From contig NZ_CP011452.2 of the NCBI RefSeq assembly GCF_001008165.2, positions 2,108,001 to 2,172,000 of the forward strand: a DNA stretch of 64,000 nucleotides, given 5' to 3'. The stretch is from Croceibacterium atlanticum (GTDB lineage Bacteria > Pseudomonadota > Alphaproteobacteria > Sphingomonadales > Sphingomonadaceae). Of the stretch, positions 47,191 to 56,214 are shown piece by piece (position 1 is the stretch's first letter; each line of letters opens with the position of its first letter). The notes under the pieces were generated by a model. The model searched no databases, was not told the origin of the DNA, and saw nothing but the letters and a program-made list of their open reading frames with translations. A program made the translations under genes and the position numbers.

Positions 47191-47790
47191 ATGAAAAAGC
47201 AGCTAACCCTTTCAATTACGGCAGCCGCCCTGTTGGCCGGCGGTGCCGCCTATGCCGCCGCCCCGGGCGGAGATACCGCCCAGCGCGGCATGATGGCGGA
47301 CCGTGAAATGACCCGCGGCCAGGTTGAACAGATGACCGGCATGGCATTTGACCGGATGGACGCGAACAAGGACGGCAAGATCGACCAGGCCGACCGCGAA
47401 GCGAGGCAGAAAGCCCGTTTCGACCGGATCGATGCCGATGGCGATGGCGCGATCACGTTCGAGGAATTCACCGCCAGGCGCGATGGGATGCGGGAAGGCC
47501 GGGCGGAACGCCGTGCCGGCCGCGGTGCTGACCAGGCCGATCGCGGCGCACGCGACGGCAGGATGAAGCATCATTTCGCCCGTCGCGGACATCGCGGTGC
47601 CGGCATGATGCTGGCCCCCGGTGCGGACAGCAATGGCGACGGTGCGATCAGCAAGGCGGAATTCCAGGCCTCTGCGCTGGCCCGCTTCGACAAGGCCGAC
47701 GCGAATGGCGATGGAACGCTGACAGCGGAAGAACGCCGCGCTGCGCATCCCCGCAAGCCCGATCCGCGCAAGCCCGCTCCCGGCAACTGA
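47191..47790 (+). CDS. exported EF-hand protein
   Basis: 199 residues with signal peptide MKKQLTLSITAAALLAGGAAYAAAP. Four canonical calcium loops: 57-68 (DANKDGKIDQAD), 81-92 (DADGDGAITFEE), 146-157 (DSNGDGAISKAE), 170-181 (DANGDGTLTAEE); in the first the twelfth residue is Asp rather than Glu. A basic Arg/His/Gly-rich spacer at 93-145 joins two pairs. Likely a periplasmic calcium-binding protein; its partner is unknown. Ten bases separate its stop from the response regulator, so co-transcription is likely. Confidence 0.9.
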   Translation: MKKQLTLSITAAALLAGGAAYAAAPGGDTAQRGMMADREMTRGQVEQMTGMAFDRMDANKDGKIDQADREARQKARFDRIDADGDGAITFEEFTARRDGMREGRAERRAGRGADQADRGARDGRMKHHFARRGHRGAGMMLAPGADSNGDGAISKAEFQASALARFDKADANGDGTLTAEERRAAHPRKPDPRKPAPGN

Positions 47791-47800
47791 CGGGCAAGGC

Positions 47801-48535
47801 GTGACCGAAACCATGCCCACAAGGCTGCTGCTGGTCGATGACGAACCCAGCCTGCGTGAACCCCTGGCGGATTACCTTACCCGCCAGGGGTTCGACGTGT
47901 CGCAGGCGGAAGACGCATCGAAGGCACGGGCGCGCCTGCTCGAACAGGCGCCCGATCTCGTCCTGCTCGACATCATGATGCCCGGGGAAGACGGGCTTTC
48001 CCTGTGCCGCCACCTGACCGAGGCGAAGGACATTCCGGTGATCCTGCTGACCGCGCGCGGAGAAGCCACGGACCGGATCGTGGGGCTGGAAATCGGCGCG
48101 GACGATTATGTCGTCAAACCCTTTGAACCGCGCGAACTTGTCGCCCGCATCCGCTCTGTCCTGCGCCGCGCGAACAAGTCGGCCCCGGTGGCGGAAGAAG
48201 ACGCGCTCTATCTGTTCGAAAACTGGAAGCTGGACCCGCTGAAGCGGCGGCTGGTCGATCCGGAAGGCACGGTGGTGCCGATCTCCTCCGCCGAATTCCG
48301 CCTGCTGATGGCTTTCCTGGCGCATCCGCGGCAAGTGCTCGACCGGGATCGCCTGCTCGACATGGTGCAGGGGCGCGAGGCGCATCTGTTCGACCGGGCG
48401 GTGGATAACCAGGTCAGCCGCCTGCGCCGCAAGATCGAGGAAGACAGCCGCGATCCCAAGCTGATCCAGACGGTGTGGGGCGGCGGCTATCGCCTGGCCG
48501 CCGATGTCCGCCGGGTGGCGCAGAGCAAGGGCTGA
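47801..48535 (+). CDS. OmpR/PhoB family response regulator
   Basis: 244 residues, GTG start (ATG 47813 would also work). Receiver domain with acidic DDEPSLREP, phospho-aspartate in LVLLDIMMPGEDG near residue 58, conserved T in LLTARGE and K in YVVKPFEPREL. C-terminal winged helix with LSSAEFRLLMAFL-like recognition (ISSAEFRLLMAFLAHPRQVLDRDRLLDMV, VDNQVSRLRRKIEED, TVWGGGYRL). Overlaps the kinase by one base (TGATG). Possibly regulates the EF-hand gene and itself through the upstream GCGACA repeats. Confidence 0.94.
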   Translation: MTETMPTRLLLVDDEPSLREPLADYLTRQGFDVSQAEDASKARARLLEQAPDLVLLDIMMPGEDGLSLCRHLTEAKDIPVILLTARGEATDRIVGLEIGADDYVVKPFEPRELVARIRSVLRRANKSAPVAEEDALYLFENWKLDPLKRRLVDPEGTVVPISSAEFRLLMAFLAHPRQVLDRDRLLDMVQGREAHLFDRAVDNQVSRLRRKIEEDSRDPKLIQTVWGGGYRLAADVRRVAQSKG

Positions 48536-49941
48536 TGCGCCGTTTCTTTCCTCGCAGCCTGCTGGGGCAGATGCTGCTGGCCGTGGCGCTGGCCCTGCTG
48601 GTGGCGCAGGCCCTGTCGGCCATCCTGCAATTCCGCGCCGCGGAACAGAGGCGCGAAATGTATGCCGCGAACCAGCTGGCCTTTCAGCTGATCGCGGATC
48701 CACGCTTCGATTACCGCCTGCGCAATGATGACAGCCGCATTCCGGGCGATGACAAGCGCCGCCGCTGGCAAAGGCTGCGCGTGGAACGCACCAGCGATTA
48801 CCCGCTGATGGACAATGAACAGCGCGATGCCGCGGGCGAGGAATTGCTCCGCCGTATCCTGTCCGAACAGGGCATCGAACCAGCCGAACTGATAGTGACG
48901 CGGCGCAGGGTGGCCGATGACGATTACGTGATGCGCATCGCGCAGAGGCGGGGCAACTGGACCACGGCGCCCGAATGGACGCAGGACGATATGCTGGTGG
49001 CCGGGCTGCGCCGCGTGGGCGAGGATGAATATACTGTCGCCCGGTTCCCCTATAGCGACCGGGGAGACAGCAAGCTGGGCTCGCTGGTGGCGCAAACGCT
49101 GGTTCTCTACATCGTGCTGGTGGGCGGGCTGGCCCTGTTGCTGCGCCGCATAACGCGCCCCCTTGCCGCCCTGACCACGAGGGTGGAAACTTTCGCGGCA
49201 ACCCGCGCGATAGACGGCCAGATCGAACCTAGCGGGCCGGAGGATACGCGCCGCCTGATTGCCGCGCATAACGCAATGGAACGGCGCATCGCCGCCCTGC
49301 TGGACGAAAAGGACGTCATGCTCGGCGCGATCGGGCACGATCTCAAGACGCCGCTGGCCGCCCTGCGGGTACGGATTGAATCGGTTGAGAATGACACCGA
49401 ACGGGAAAAAATGGCCGCGACGATCGAGGATATCACCTCCTCGCTGGACGATATCCTGTCGCTCGCCCGGGTCGGCAGGCCCAGCGATCCGCTGGAACGC
49501 ACCGATCTCTCCGCCCTGCTATCTTCCGTGGTGGAAGAATATGAAGACATGGGCAGCCCGGTGGAACTGGGCGCCACCCGGCGCATGGCCATGCGGCTGC
49601 GGGCCACCTGGCTGCGCCGCGCCTTGCGCAACCTCATCAGCAATGCCCTGCGTTATGGCGAAACTGCCCGCGTATCGCTTCAGCGCGAAAACGGGGAAGC
49701 GGTGATCCGGATCGAGGATGACGGCCCCGGCATTCCCGAAGGCGAGATTGCAGCCATGATGGAACCGTTTTCGCGCGGGGAAGCATCGCGCAACCGCGTG
49801 ACCGGCGGGGCGGGACTTGGCCTGACGCTTGCCCGTGCGATTGCCGAACAGCATGGCGGATCGCTAACGCTTCGCAATCGTATAGCAGACGGAGCGCAGA
49901 TTGTCGGGCTGGTCGCCGAACTGCGTTTGCCCCTCGACTAA
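48535..49941 (+). CDS. sensor histidine kinase, membrane-bound
   Basis: 468 residues from ATG 48535 overlapping the regulator stop. Two membrane helices at about 12-32 and 180-202 flank a charged periplasmic domain (33-180, many Arg and Asp). HAMP-like LLLRRITRPLAALTTRVETF follows. HisKA has H-box HDLKTPLAALRVRIESVE, HATPase_c has ALRNLISNALRYG, DDGPGIP and the G2-like GGAGLGLTLARAIAEQHGG. Pair partner of the upstream OmpR-type regulator. The ligand is unknown; the calcium-binding neighbour suggests a divalent cation or calcium link, which is a guess. Confidence 0.93.
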   Translation: MRRFFPRSLLGQMLLAVALALLVAQALSAILQFRAAEQRREMYAANQLAFQLIADPRFDYRLRNDDSRIPGDDKRRRWQRLRVERTSDYPLMDNEQRDAAGEELLRRILSEQGIEPAELIVTRRRVADDDYVMRIAQRRGNWTTAPEWTQDDMLVAGLRRVGEDEYTVARFPYSDRGDSKLGSLVAQTLVLYIVLVGGLALLLRRITRPLAALTTRVETFAATRAIDGQIEPSGPEDTRRLIAAHNAMERRIAALLDEKDVMLGAIGHDLKTPLAALRVRIESVENDTEREKMAATIEDITSSLDDILSLARVGRPSDPLERTDLSALLSSVVEEYEDMGSPVELGATRRMAMRLRATWLRRALRNLISNALRYGETARVSLQRENGEAVIRIEDDGPGIPEGEIAAMMEPFSRGEASRNRVTGGAGLGLTLARAIAEQHGGSLTLRNRIADGAQIVGLVAELRLPLD

Positions 49942-50009
49942 CAACATCGCCAAAGGCCGGACCCGCTGATAAGGCGATTTCTTCCGAAACCATACTTGGA
50001 GTCGTCACG

Positions 50010-52670
50010 TTGAAGCGTCTCGCCACGTCTGCCCTTTCCGCCATTCTGCTTGCCAGCACCGCCCCCGCGGCATTCGCCGCAGATAACCCGGCCGCCCCCG
50101 CCGCTCCGCTTCCCGAAAGCGTGCCGAGCGACCTGCCCCGCACGGCAGCCCCGACCCATTACGCGATCGATTTCACGCCGGACATGGAAGCGCTGACCTT
50201 CACCGGAACGGAAGTGATCGACCTGGAAGTCTTTTCCGCGACCGATACGCTGGTGCTGAACGCGGAAGACCTCGAACTCTCCGAAGCGCGGCTGACCCCG
50301 CTCTCAGGTGGCAGCGCCATCACGCTGACGCCCACACCGGGCGAAAACGGCCAGACGGTAAAGCTCACCGCCGGCAAACGCTTCAAGCCCGGCAAGTACA
50401 AGCTCGCCCTCGGTTATTCCGGCACCATCCGCACGCAGGCCAGCGGCCTGTTCGCGCTGGATTATCCGGACAAGCGGACGGGGGAGGAAGTCCGCGCCCT
50501 GTTCACCCAGTTCGAAGCGCCCGATGCGCGTGCCTTCGCGCCCATGTTCGACGAGCCGAGCTACAAGGCGACCTTCGATCTTTCCGCCACCGTCCCCGCC
50601 GACCTGATGCCGCTGAGCAACATGCCGGTGAAGAGCGTGGAGAAGCGGACCGACGGCACCAAGCATGTGACCTTCCTCACCAGCCCTAAAATGTCGAGCT
50701 ATCTGCTCTTCTTCGGCCTCGGCGATTTCGAACGGCTGAGCATGGCCGCGACAGACGGCACCGATGTGGGCATTGTCGGCCCGGTCGGCAGTGGCGAACA
50801 GTCACGCTATGCCCTGGAATCGCTGGCCCCGCTGATGAGCTATTTCGGGGATTATTTCGGCGTGCCCTTCCCGCTGCCGAAACTGGACAACATTGCCGGC
50901 CCCGGCCAGTCGCAATTCTTCGGCGCGATGGAAAACTGGGGCGCGATCTTCACCTTCGAACGCATCCTGCTGGAAGATCCGGCCATTGCCAGCCCCGCCA
51001 CCCGGCAGAACATTTTCAGCGTGCAAGCGCATGAAACGGCCCATCAGTGGTTCGGCGATATCGTGACCATGGCCTGGTGGGACGATCTGTGGCTGAATGA
51101 AGGTTTCGCCAGCTGGCTGGAAACCAAGGCGACGGATCATTTCAACCCGGACTGGCACTGGCTGCTTGGCCGCGTTGGCGGGCGCGAAGCGGCGATGGGG
51201 CTGGACAGCTTCGTCACCACGCATCCCGTCGTGCAGGAAATCCGCACTGCGACCGAGGCGGAACAGGCATTCGACACCATCGCCTATCAGAAGGGCGAAG
51301 CGGTCATTTCCATGCTGGAAGCCTATGCCGGCGAAGATGTGTGGCGCGACGGCATCCGCAATTACGTGCAGGCTCACAAATACGGCAACACGGTCAGCAA
51401 TGATCTGTGGCAGGCCGTGGAGCAGGCTGGCGCAACCGGCATCACCGCGATCGCGAATGATTTCACCCGTCAGCCGGGCGTGCCGCTGGTGCTGGCCAAT
51501 GCGCGTTGCACGGGCGGCAATACCACGCTGACCCTGAAGCAGAGCGAATTCAGCCGCGACCGCAAGGAAGAAGTGGCCGCCAATCCGCAAAGCTGGCGCG
51601 TGCCGATCTTCATTGAAAATGCCCAAGGCACGACCGATCGCCATGTGCTGCACGGCGAAATGACGCTGACAATCGAGGGTTGCGGCCCGGTGGTCGTCAA
51701 TGGCGGCCAGCTCGGCTATTTCCGCACGCTCTACCAGCCGGAGATGATCGCCAAGCTCACCGAGGCGATGCCGACGCTGAAGCCGATCGACCAGCTTGGC
51801 CTGACCACGGATAATCTGGCGCTGGCACAGGCCGGCTATCAGAAGGAAGGGCTTGCGCTGGACCTACTGGCCGCGATCCCCGCCGATGCCAATCCGGTAG
51901 TGGCCGACGGCACGATTGGCCGTTGGGGCGGCATTTACGGCCTGCTGGAAGATGAAAACGCCAAGGGCAAGCTGGCTTCCCTGGTGGAAGACATGTGGCT
52001 GCCGCGCCTGCAGCAGCTTGGCTTTGAGCCGGTCGATGGCGAACCTGTCGCCACCAGCAATCTGCGTGCAGAACTGATTTCCACCCTGGGCGCGATGGGC
52101 AATGCGCAGGTGCTGGAACAGGCCAGCACCCGCTTCGGCGCGCTGGCCGACGATCCGCGCGCGCTGGACGGGCCGCTCAAGACCACCTGGCTGAATATCG
52201 CATCGCGCAATATCACGCCGGAACAGTGGGACATGCTGGCCGAACTCGCCCGCAATTCCACCAGTTCGACCGAACAGATGACCTATTACGCCCGCCTGGG
52301 CGCCGCCAAGGAAGAAACGCTGGCGAAAAAGGCGCTGGACCTGGCCCTGACCGGTGAAGCCGGCACGGGCAGCGCCACGATCATCACCACGGTCGCGGGC
52401 AAACATCCGAAGCTGGCCTTCGATTTCATGATGGCCAATCGTGAAAAGGTGGAAGCGATGCTGGATTCGTCCGGCCGCGGCCGCTTCTTCGCCCGCATTG
52501 CCGCCAGCATGGACGATCCCGAAATGCTGGGTCAGCTGGAAGCGCTGCGCGACAGCCTGCCGGAGGATGAGCGGATCACGATCAACCGCGCTCTCGTTTC
52601 GCTCAAGCAGCGATTCGAAAGCCAGCCGCGCCGCCGCGCCGAAGTGAAGGAGTGGCTTGCGGCCCGGTAA
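50010..52670 (+). CDS. M1 family aminopeptidase (ERAP/APN-like), exported
   Basis: 886 residues, TTG start with GGAG eight bases upstream. Signal peptide ends APAAFAAD. Exopeptidase motif GAMEN at 305-309; zinc site HETAH at 341-345 with E364 in WLNEGFA, giving HExxHx18E. The C-terminal ERAP1-like helical domain fills residues 530-885. Removes N-terminal residues from peptides in the periplasm. Unlike E. coli PepN it is exported, which fits a role in using external peptides. Confidence 0.94.
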   Translation: MKRLATSALSAILLASTAPAAFAADNPAAPAAPLPESVPSDLPRTAAPTHYAIDFTPDMEALTFTGTEVIDLEVFSATDTLVLNAEDLELSEARLTPLSGGSAITLTPTPGENGQTVKLTAGKRFKPGKYKLALGYSGTIRTQASGLFALDYPDKRTGEEVRALFTQFEAPDARAFAPMFDEPSYKATFDLSATVPADLMPLSNMPVKSVEKRTDGTKHVTFLTSPKMSSYLLFFGLGDFERLSMAATDGTDVGIVGPVGSGEQSRYALESLAPLMSYFGDYFGVPFPLPKLDNIAGPGQSQFFGAMENWGAIFTFERILLEDPAIASPATRQNIFSVQAHETAHQWFGDIVTMAWWDDLWLNEGFASWLETKATDHFNPDWHWLLGRVGGREAAMGLDSFVTTHPVVQEIRTATEAEQAFDTIAYQKGEAVISMLEAYAGEDVWRDGIRNYVQAHKYGNTVSNDLWQAVEQAGATGITAIANDFTRQPGVPLVLANARCTGGNTTLTLKQSEFSRDRKEEVAANPQSWRVPIFIENAQGTTDRHVLHGEMTLTIEGCGPVVVNGGQLGYFRTLYQPEMIAKLTEAMPTLKPIDQLGLTTDNLALAQAGYQKEGLALDLLAAIPADANPVVADGTIGRWGGIYGLLEDENAKGKLASLVEDMWLPRLQQLGFEPVDGEPVATSNLRAELISTLGAMGNAQVLEQASTRFGALADDPRALDGPLKTTWLNIASRNITPEQWDMLAELARNSTSSTEQMTYYARLGAAKEETLAKKALDLALTGEAGTGSATIITTVAGKHPKLAFDFMMANREKVEAMLDSSGRGRFFARIAASMDDPEMLGQLEALRDSLPEDERITINRALVSLKQRFESQPRRRAEVKEWLAAR

Positions 52671-52680
52671 CAACCGGAAC

Positions 52681-52714
52681 CGGCCCCGTTCCCGCCCGGC
52701 GGGATACGGGGCCG
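52681..52714. terminator. strong hairpin between convergent M1 peptidase and HerA-like gene
   Basis: CGGCCCCGT (52681-52689) pairs with ACGGGGCCG (52706-52714) with further inner pairing CCCGCC/GGCGGG. No T-run, so its use as terminator is likely but not shown. Confidence 0.5.
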
Positions 52715-52718
52715 ACCG

Positions 52719-54317
52719 TTACCGCATCAACCCGCCAACCAGATTGCGGGCGAACCGGCCGAGGCCGGGGATCCCCACCGCCTTGCCGATTTCGGTGGCG
52801 ATGGTACCGGCCGCAGCGCTGGATGCCGTGGCCGTCGGATTGGCGCGGCTTTTCCTGCCGGACAATTTGCTGGCCAGGATCGACCCCGCACTGGCGGCCG
52901 CGGCACTGGTCGCCGCCTTGAACACTTTGCCGCCCAGCCCATCCCACAGGGACGGGCTCTTGCGTTCGCGCTTGCGCACTTCCTCTTCGCCCTTTTCGGC
53001 CACTTCTTCCGCCGTGGCCGCAGCATCGGCGATCTTCTGCGCCAGCACTTCCTCTGCGCTTTCGCGGTCAACCAGTTCATCATATTTGCCGTCCAGCGGG
53101 CTGATGGACCGGATGATCGCCCGTTCCTTTGCCGTGACCGGGCCGAGCCTTGATCGCGGCGGCTTGATCAGCGTGCGCTGGACCACGCTGGGCGCGCCAT
53201 CTTCCAGCAGGGTGGAAACCAGCGCTTCACCCACGCGCAATTCGGTTATCGCCTGTTCGACATCGAGATGGGGATTGATGCGGAATGTTTCCGCCGCAGC
53301 CTTGATCGCGCGCTGGTCGCGCGGGGTGAAGGCGCGCAGCGCATGTTGCACGCGGTTGCCCAGCTGCCCGGCCACTTCTTCGGGAATGTCGATCGGGTTC
53401 TGGGTGACGAAGAACACGCCCACACCCTTGGACCGGATCAGGCGCACGACCTGTTCGATCGTATCCTGCAATGCCTTTGGCGCATCGTCGAACAGCAGAT
53501 GCGCCTCGTCAAAGAAGAAGACCAGCTTCGGCTTATCCTGATCGCCGACTTCAGGCAGAACCTCGAACAGTTCCGCCAGCAGCCAGAGCAGGAATGTGGC
53601 ATAGAGCTTGGGGCTCCGCATCAATCTGTCCGCGGCGAGGACATTGATGAAACCACGGCCCTGGTCGTCGCATTTCAGGAAATCCTCGATCTCAAGCGCG
53701 GGTTCGCCAAAGAACTGGCCGCCGCCCTGGCTGTCGAGCGAGAGCAGCTGGCGCTGGATCGCGCCGATGCTGGCCCTTGTCACATTGCCGTATTTCGCGG
53801 TCAGTTCGCTCGCATTCTCAGCCGTATGGGCCAGCATTGCCTGCAGGTCCTCAAGGTCCAGCAGCAGCAATCCTTCCTCGTCCGCGAAACGGAAGACGAT
53901 GTTCAGGACGCCTTCCTGCGTATCGTTGAGATCCAGCAGCCGGGCGAGCAGCAATGGCCCCATTTCCGAAACCGTGGTCCGGATCGGGTGCCCCTGTTCA
54001 CCATAGAGATCCCAGAAGATCGCCGGATTGTCGGAATAGGCATAATCTTCCATGCCCAGTTCCTTCGCCCGGCTTTCCAGCTTGTCGGCATTTTTGAAGG
54101 TCGGGGATCCGGCCATGGAAATGCCGGACAGATCGCCTTTTACATCGGCCACGAAAACCGGCACGCCATTGGCCGAAAAACTTTCCGCCAGCCCCTGCAG
54201 CGTCACCGTCTTGCCGGTTCCTGTCGCGCCCGCGATCAGACCGTGCCGGTTGGCGCGCCCCAGATGCAGCGCCTGCCGCTCTCCACCTTCGGCAAGGCCC
54301 AGAAAAATATCCGCCAT
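52719..54317 (-). CDS. HerA-like ATPase, DUF853 (YjgR type)
   Basis: 532 residues. Walker [17 protein letters not shown] near residue 30, then [12 protein letters not shown], Walker B region [15 protein letters not shown] near 270 and sensor FVTQNP, the layout of helicase HerA C-terminal-like proteins of the DUF853 family. The tail (from about 445) has a charged helix then a Gly/Ala-rich hydrophobic stretch ([30 protein letters not shown]) that could insert in a membrane. No NurA partner nearby, so not a HerA-NurA pair. Role unknown. Confidence 0.9.
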   Translation of the reverse strand: MADIFLGLAEGGERQALHLGRANRHGLIAGATGTGKTVTLQGLAESFSANGVPVFVADVKGDLSGISMAGSPTFKNADKLESRAKELGMEDYAYSDNPAIFWDLYGEQGHPIRTTVSEMGPLLLARLLDLNDTQEGVLNIVFRFADEEGLLLLDLEDLQAMLAHTAENASELTAKYGNVTRASIGAIQRQLLSLDSQGGGQFFGEPALEIEDFLKCDDQGRGFINVLAADRLMRSPKLYATFLLWLLAELFEVLPEVGDQDKPKLVFFFDEAHLLFDDAPKALQDTIEQVVRLIRSKGVGVFFVTQNPIDIPEEVAGQLGNRVQHALRAFTPRDQRAIKAAAETFRINPHLDVEQAITELRVGEALVSTLLEDGAPSVVQRTLIKPPRSRLGPVTAKERAIIRSISPLDGKYDELVDRESAEEVLAQKIADAAATAEEVAEKGEEEVRKRERKSPSLWDGLGGKVFKAATSAAAASAGSILASKLSGRKSRANPTATASSAAAGTIATEIGKAVGIPGLGRFARNLVGGLMR

Positions 54318-54411
54318 TATCCACCCCTTCCAGACTGTTCTTGCTCTGGCGCAGCGAGCGCTTCACGGTCAAGCAATAGACAAGTGAGGATTAAGCGGTA
54401 GAGCGAGCCCG

Positions 54412-56214
54412 ATGGCCGAATACCAACCTTTCGTCCTGCTGGACGACGCGCGCGAGGAAGGCGCCAGCGATGCGCAATTGTTCGAAGCGCCGAGCGCAAT
54501 TTTCGTCGCCTGGCGGCCGGAAGAGGTCGCCAGCGTGCTGGAAGCAGCCGATGCGGCGCAGCGCGAAAGCGGCGGCACGCTGGCCGGATATCTCGCCTAT
54601 GAAGCCGGGCTGGCGCTTGAACCCCGGCTGATGCAGCACGCGGCGGAACGCTGCGGCGCGGACGGGCCGCTGGTCTGGTTCGGATTGTTCGACAAGGCGC
54701 AGACCATACCGGCGGCGGAAATTCCGCAATGGCTGGCTGCGAAGGCGGGCACCGGGCCGGCAAGCATCGGCCCGCTCGATCCGCAGATTTCCATCGGCGC
54801 CTATCTGGAAGCGTTCGAAACCCTGCAGGAGGCAATCCGCGCCGGGGACATTTATCAGGCGAATCTGACCATGCCGCTGGCAGGGGCCGCACGTGGCGAC
54901 CCGCTGGCCATCTATGCTGCCATCCGCCCGGCGGCGAATGCGGGCTATGGCGGCGTGATCTTCGATGGATCGCACTGGCTGCTGAGCTTCAGCCCCGAAT
55001 TGTTCTTCAGCCTGAAGGACGGGCAGGCTAGGTGCAAGCCGATGAAGGGCACCCGCCCCCGCGGCCGGGCAGAGGAAGAAGACCGCGCGCTGGCGGCGGA
55101 ACTTTCCAGCTCGGTCAAGGACAAGGCCGAAAACCTGATGATCGTGGACCTCATGCGTAACGATCTCAGCCGCGTGGCCAGGGCGGGAACGGTCCGCGTC
55201 GAACAGCCTTTCCACGTCGAAACCTATCCCACGGTGCACACCATGGTCACCACGGTCCGCGCGCAGCTGGCCGATGAAAAGGGCGCCATGGACATGCTGC
55301 GCGCCCTGTTCCCCTGCGGATCGATCACCGGCGCGCCCAAGATCCGCGCGATGGAACTGATCCAGCAGGTGGAACGCGATGCGCGCGGCCCCTATTGTGG
55401 GGCAATCGGCCGGATCGGCCCCAATGGCGATGCCGCCTTCAACGTGGCGATCCGCACCATCCGCCTGACACCCGGAGAGAATGACCGGCACCGCGCCGTG
55501 CTGGGCGTGGGCGGGGCGATCGTGGCCGATAGCAACGGCATGGAAGAATGGCGCGAATGCCTGGTGAAGGGCGGCTTCGTCCGGGGCGAGGCCGGCGGGC
55601 ACGATCTGCTGGAAACCATGCGTTTCGATCCGGCCGGCGGTATTCCGCTGCTGGAAATGCACCTGGAACGTATCAAGCAAAGCGCAGCCGAACTGGGCTT
55701 TGCCTTCGATCGCCACGAAACGCGCAATCGCATCCAGGCCCTGTGTTTCGAACTGGAAAAACCGGCCAAGCTGCGCCTTCTGCTGGCCCGCAGCGGTGAA
55801 GTGACGCTGGAAGCGCAGTCCATGCCCGCCGCGCCCGATGGCCCGGTTCGCTGTGTCGCGCTGCCTCTGCCGGTCGTGCCGGGTGACTGGCGCCTGCGGC
55901 ACAAGAGCACGGACCGGTCCTTCTACCAGGCGGCTCTGGACGTGGCGAAAGCCAATGACGCGGGGGAGGCGCTGTTCGTGCGGCATGACGGATTGCTGAC
56001 TGAAGGCAGCTTCACCAGTATCTTCGTTGAACGCGAAGGAATATTGCTGACACCGCCCGCCACGCTGGGCCTGCTGCCCGGCGTATTCCGCCGTTCCCTG
56101 CTGGAAGAAGGCCGCGCGCAGGAAGCGAAATTGACGCTGGAAGATCTGGGGGATGGTTTCATGCTGGGGAATGCCGTGCGCGGCCTGATGCCTGCTATGC
56201 TGGTTTCCGCATGA
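54412..56214 (+). CDS. pabB-pabC: aminodeoxychorismate synthase component I fused to 4-amino-4-deoxychorismate lyase
   Basis: 600 residues. Residues 1-385: chorismate-binding PabB (DIYQANLTMPL, MKGTRPRGR, MIVDLMRNDLSRVARAGTVRVE, FPCGSITGAPKIRAMELIQQVE). Residues 390-600: class IV aminotransferase-fold PabC (DLLETMRFDP, LTEGSFTSIFVEREG, LLPGVFRRSLLEEG). Makes 4-aminobenzoate for folate from chorismate with a separate PabA. Fusions of PabB and PabC are known in several alphaproteobacteria. Leads a run of genes joined by ATGA overlaps. Confidence 0.94.
   Translation: MAEYQPFVLLDDAREEGASDAQLFEAPSAIFVAWRPEEVASVLEAADAAQRESGGTLAGYLAYEAGLALEPRLMQHAAERCGADGPLVWFGLFDKAQTIPAAEIPQWLAAKAGTGPASIGPLDPQISIGAYLEAFETLQEAIRAGDIYQANLTMPLAGAARGDPLAIYAAIRPAANAGYGGVIFDGSHWLLSFSPELFFSLKDGQARCKPMKGTRPRGRAEEEDRALAAELSSSVKDKAENLMIVDLMRNDLSRVARAGTVRVEQPFHVETYPTVHTMVTTVRAQLADEKGAMDMLRALFPCGSITGAPKIRAMELIQQVERDARGPYCGAIGRIGPNGDAAFNVAIRTIRLTPGENDRHRAVLGVGGAIVADSNGMEEWRECLVKGGFVRGEAGGHDLLETMRFDPAGGIPLLEMHLERIKQSAAELGFAFDRHETRNRIQALCFELEKPAKLRLLLARSGEVTLEAQSMPAAPDGPVRCVALPLPVVPGDWRLRHKSTDRSFYQAALDVAKANDAGEALFVRHDGLLTEGSFTSIFVEREGILLTPPATLGLLPGVFRRSLLEEGRAQEAKLTLEDLGDGFMLGNAVRGLMPAMLVSA

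Noticed and set aside
46229-47215. 328-codon minus-strand frame covering the gap before the EF-hand gene
   Set aside because: Spans the VOC gene antisense and the intergenic region; composition is Arg/Gly rich with no domain; the plus-strand genes explain the region.
52719-54317. HerA-NurA repair or antiphage pair
   Set aside because: No NurA or SIR2 partner beside it; the sequence belongs to the DUF853 type, which is a chromosomal gene without such partners.
54391-55986. 531-codon frame antisense to pabBC
   Set aside because: Shadow of the fusion gene; no domain or ribosome site.
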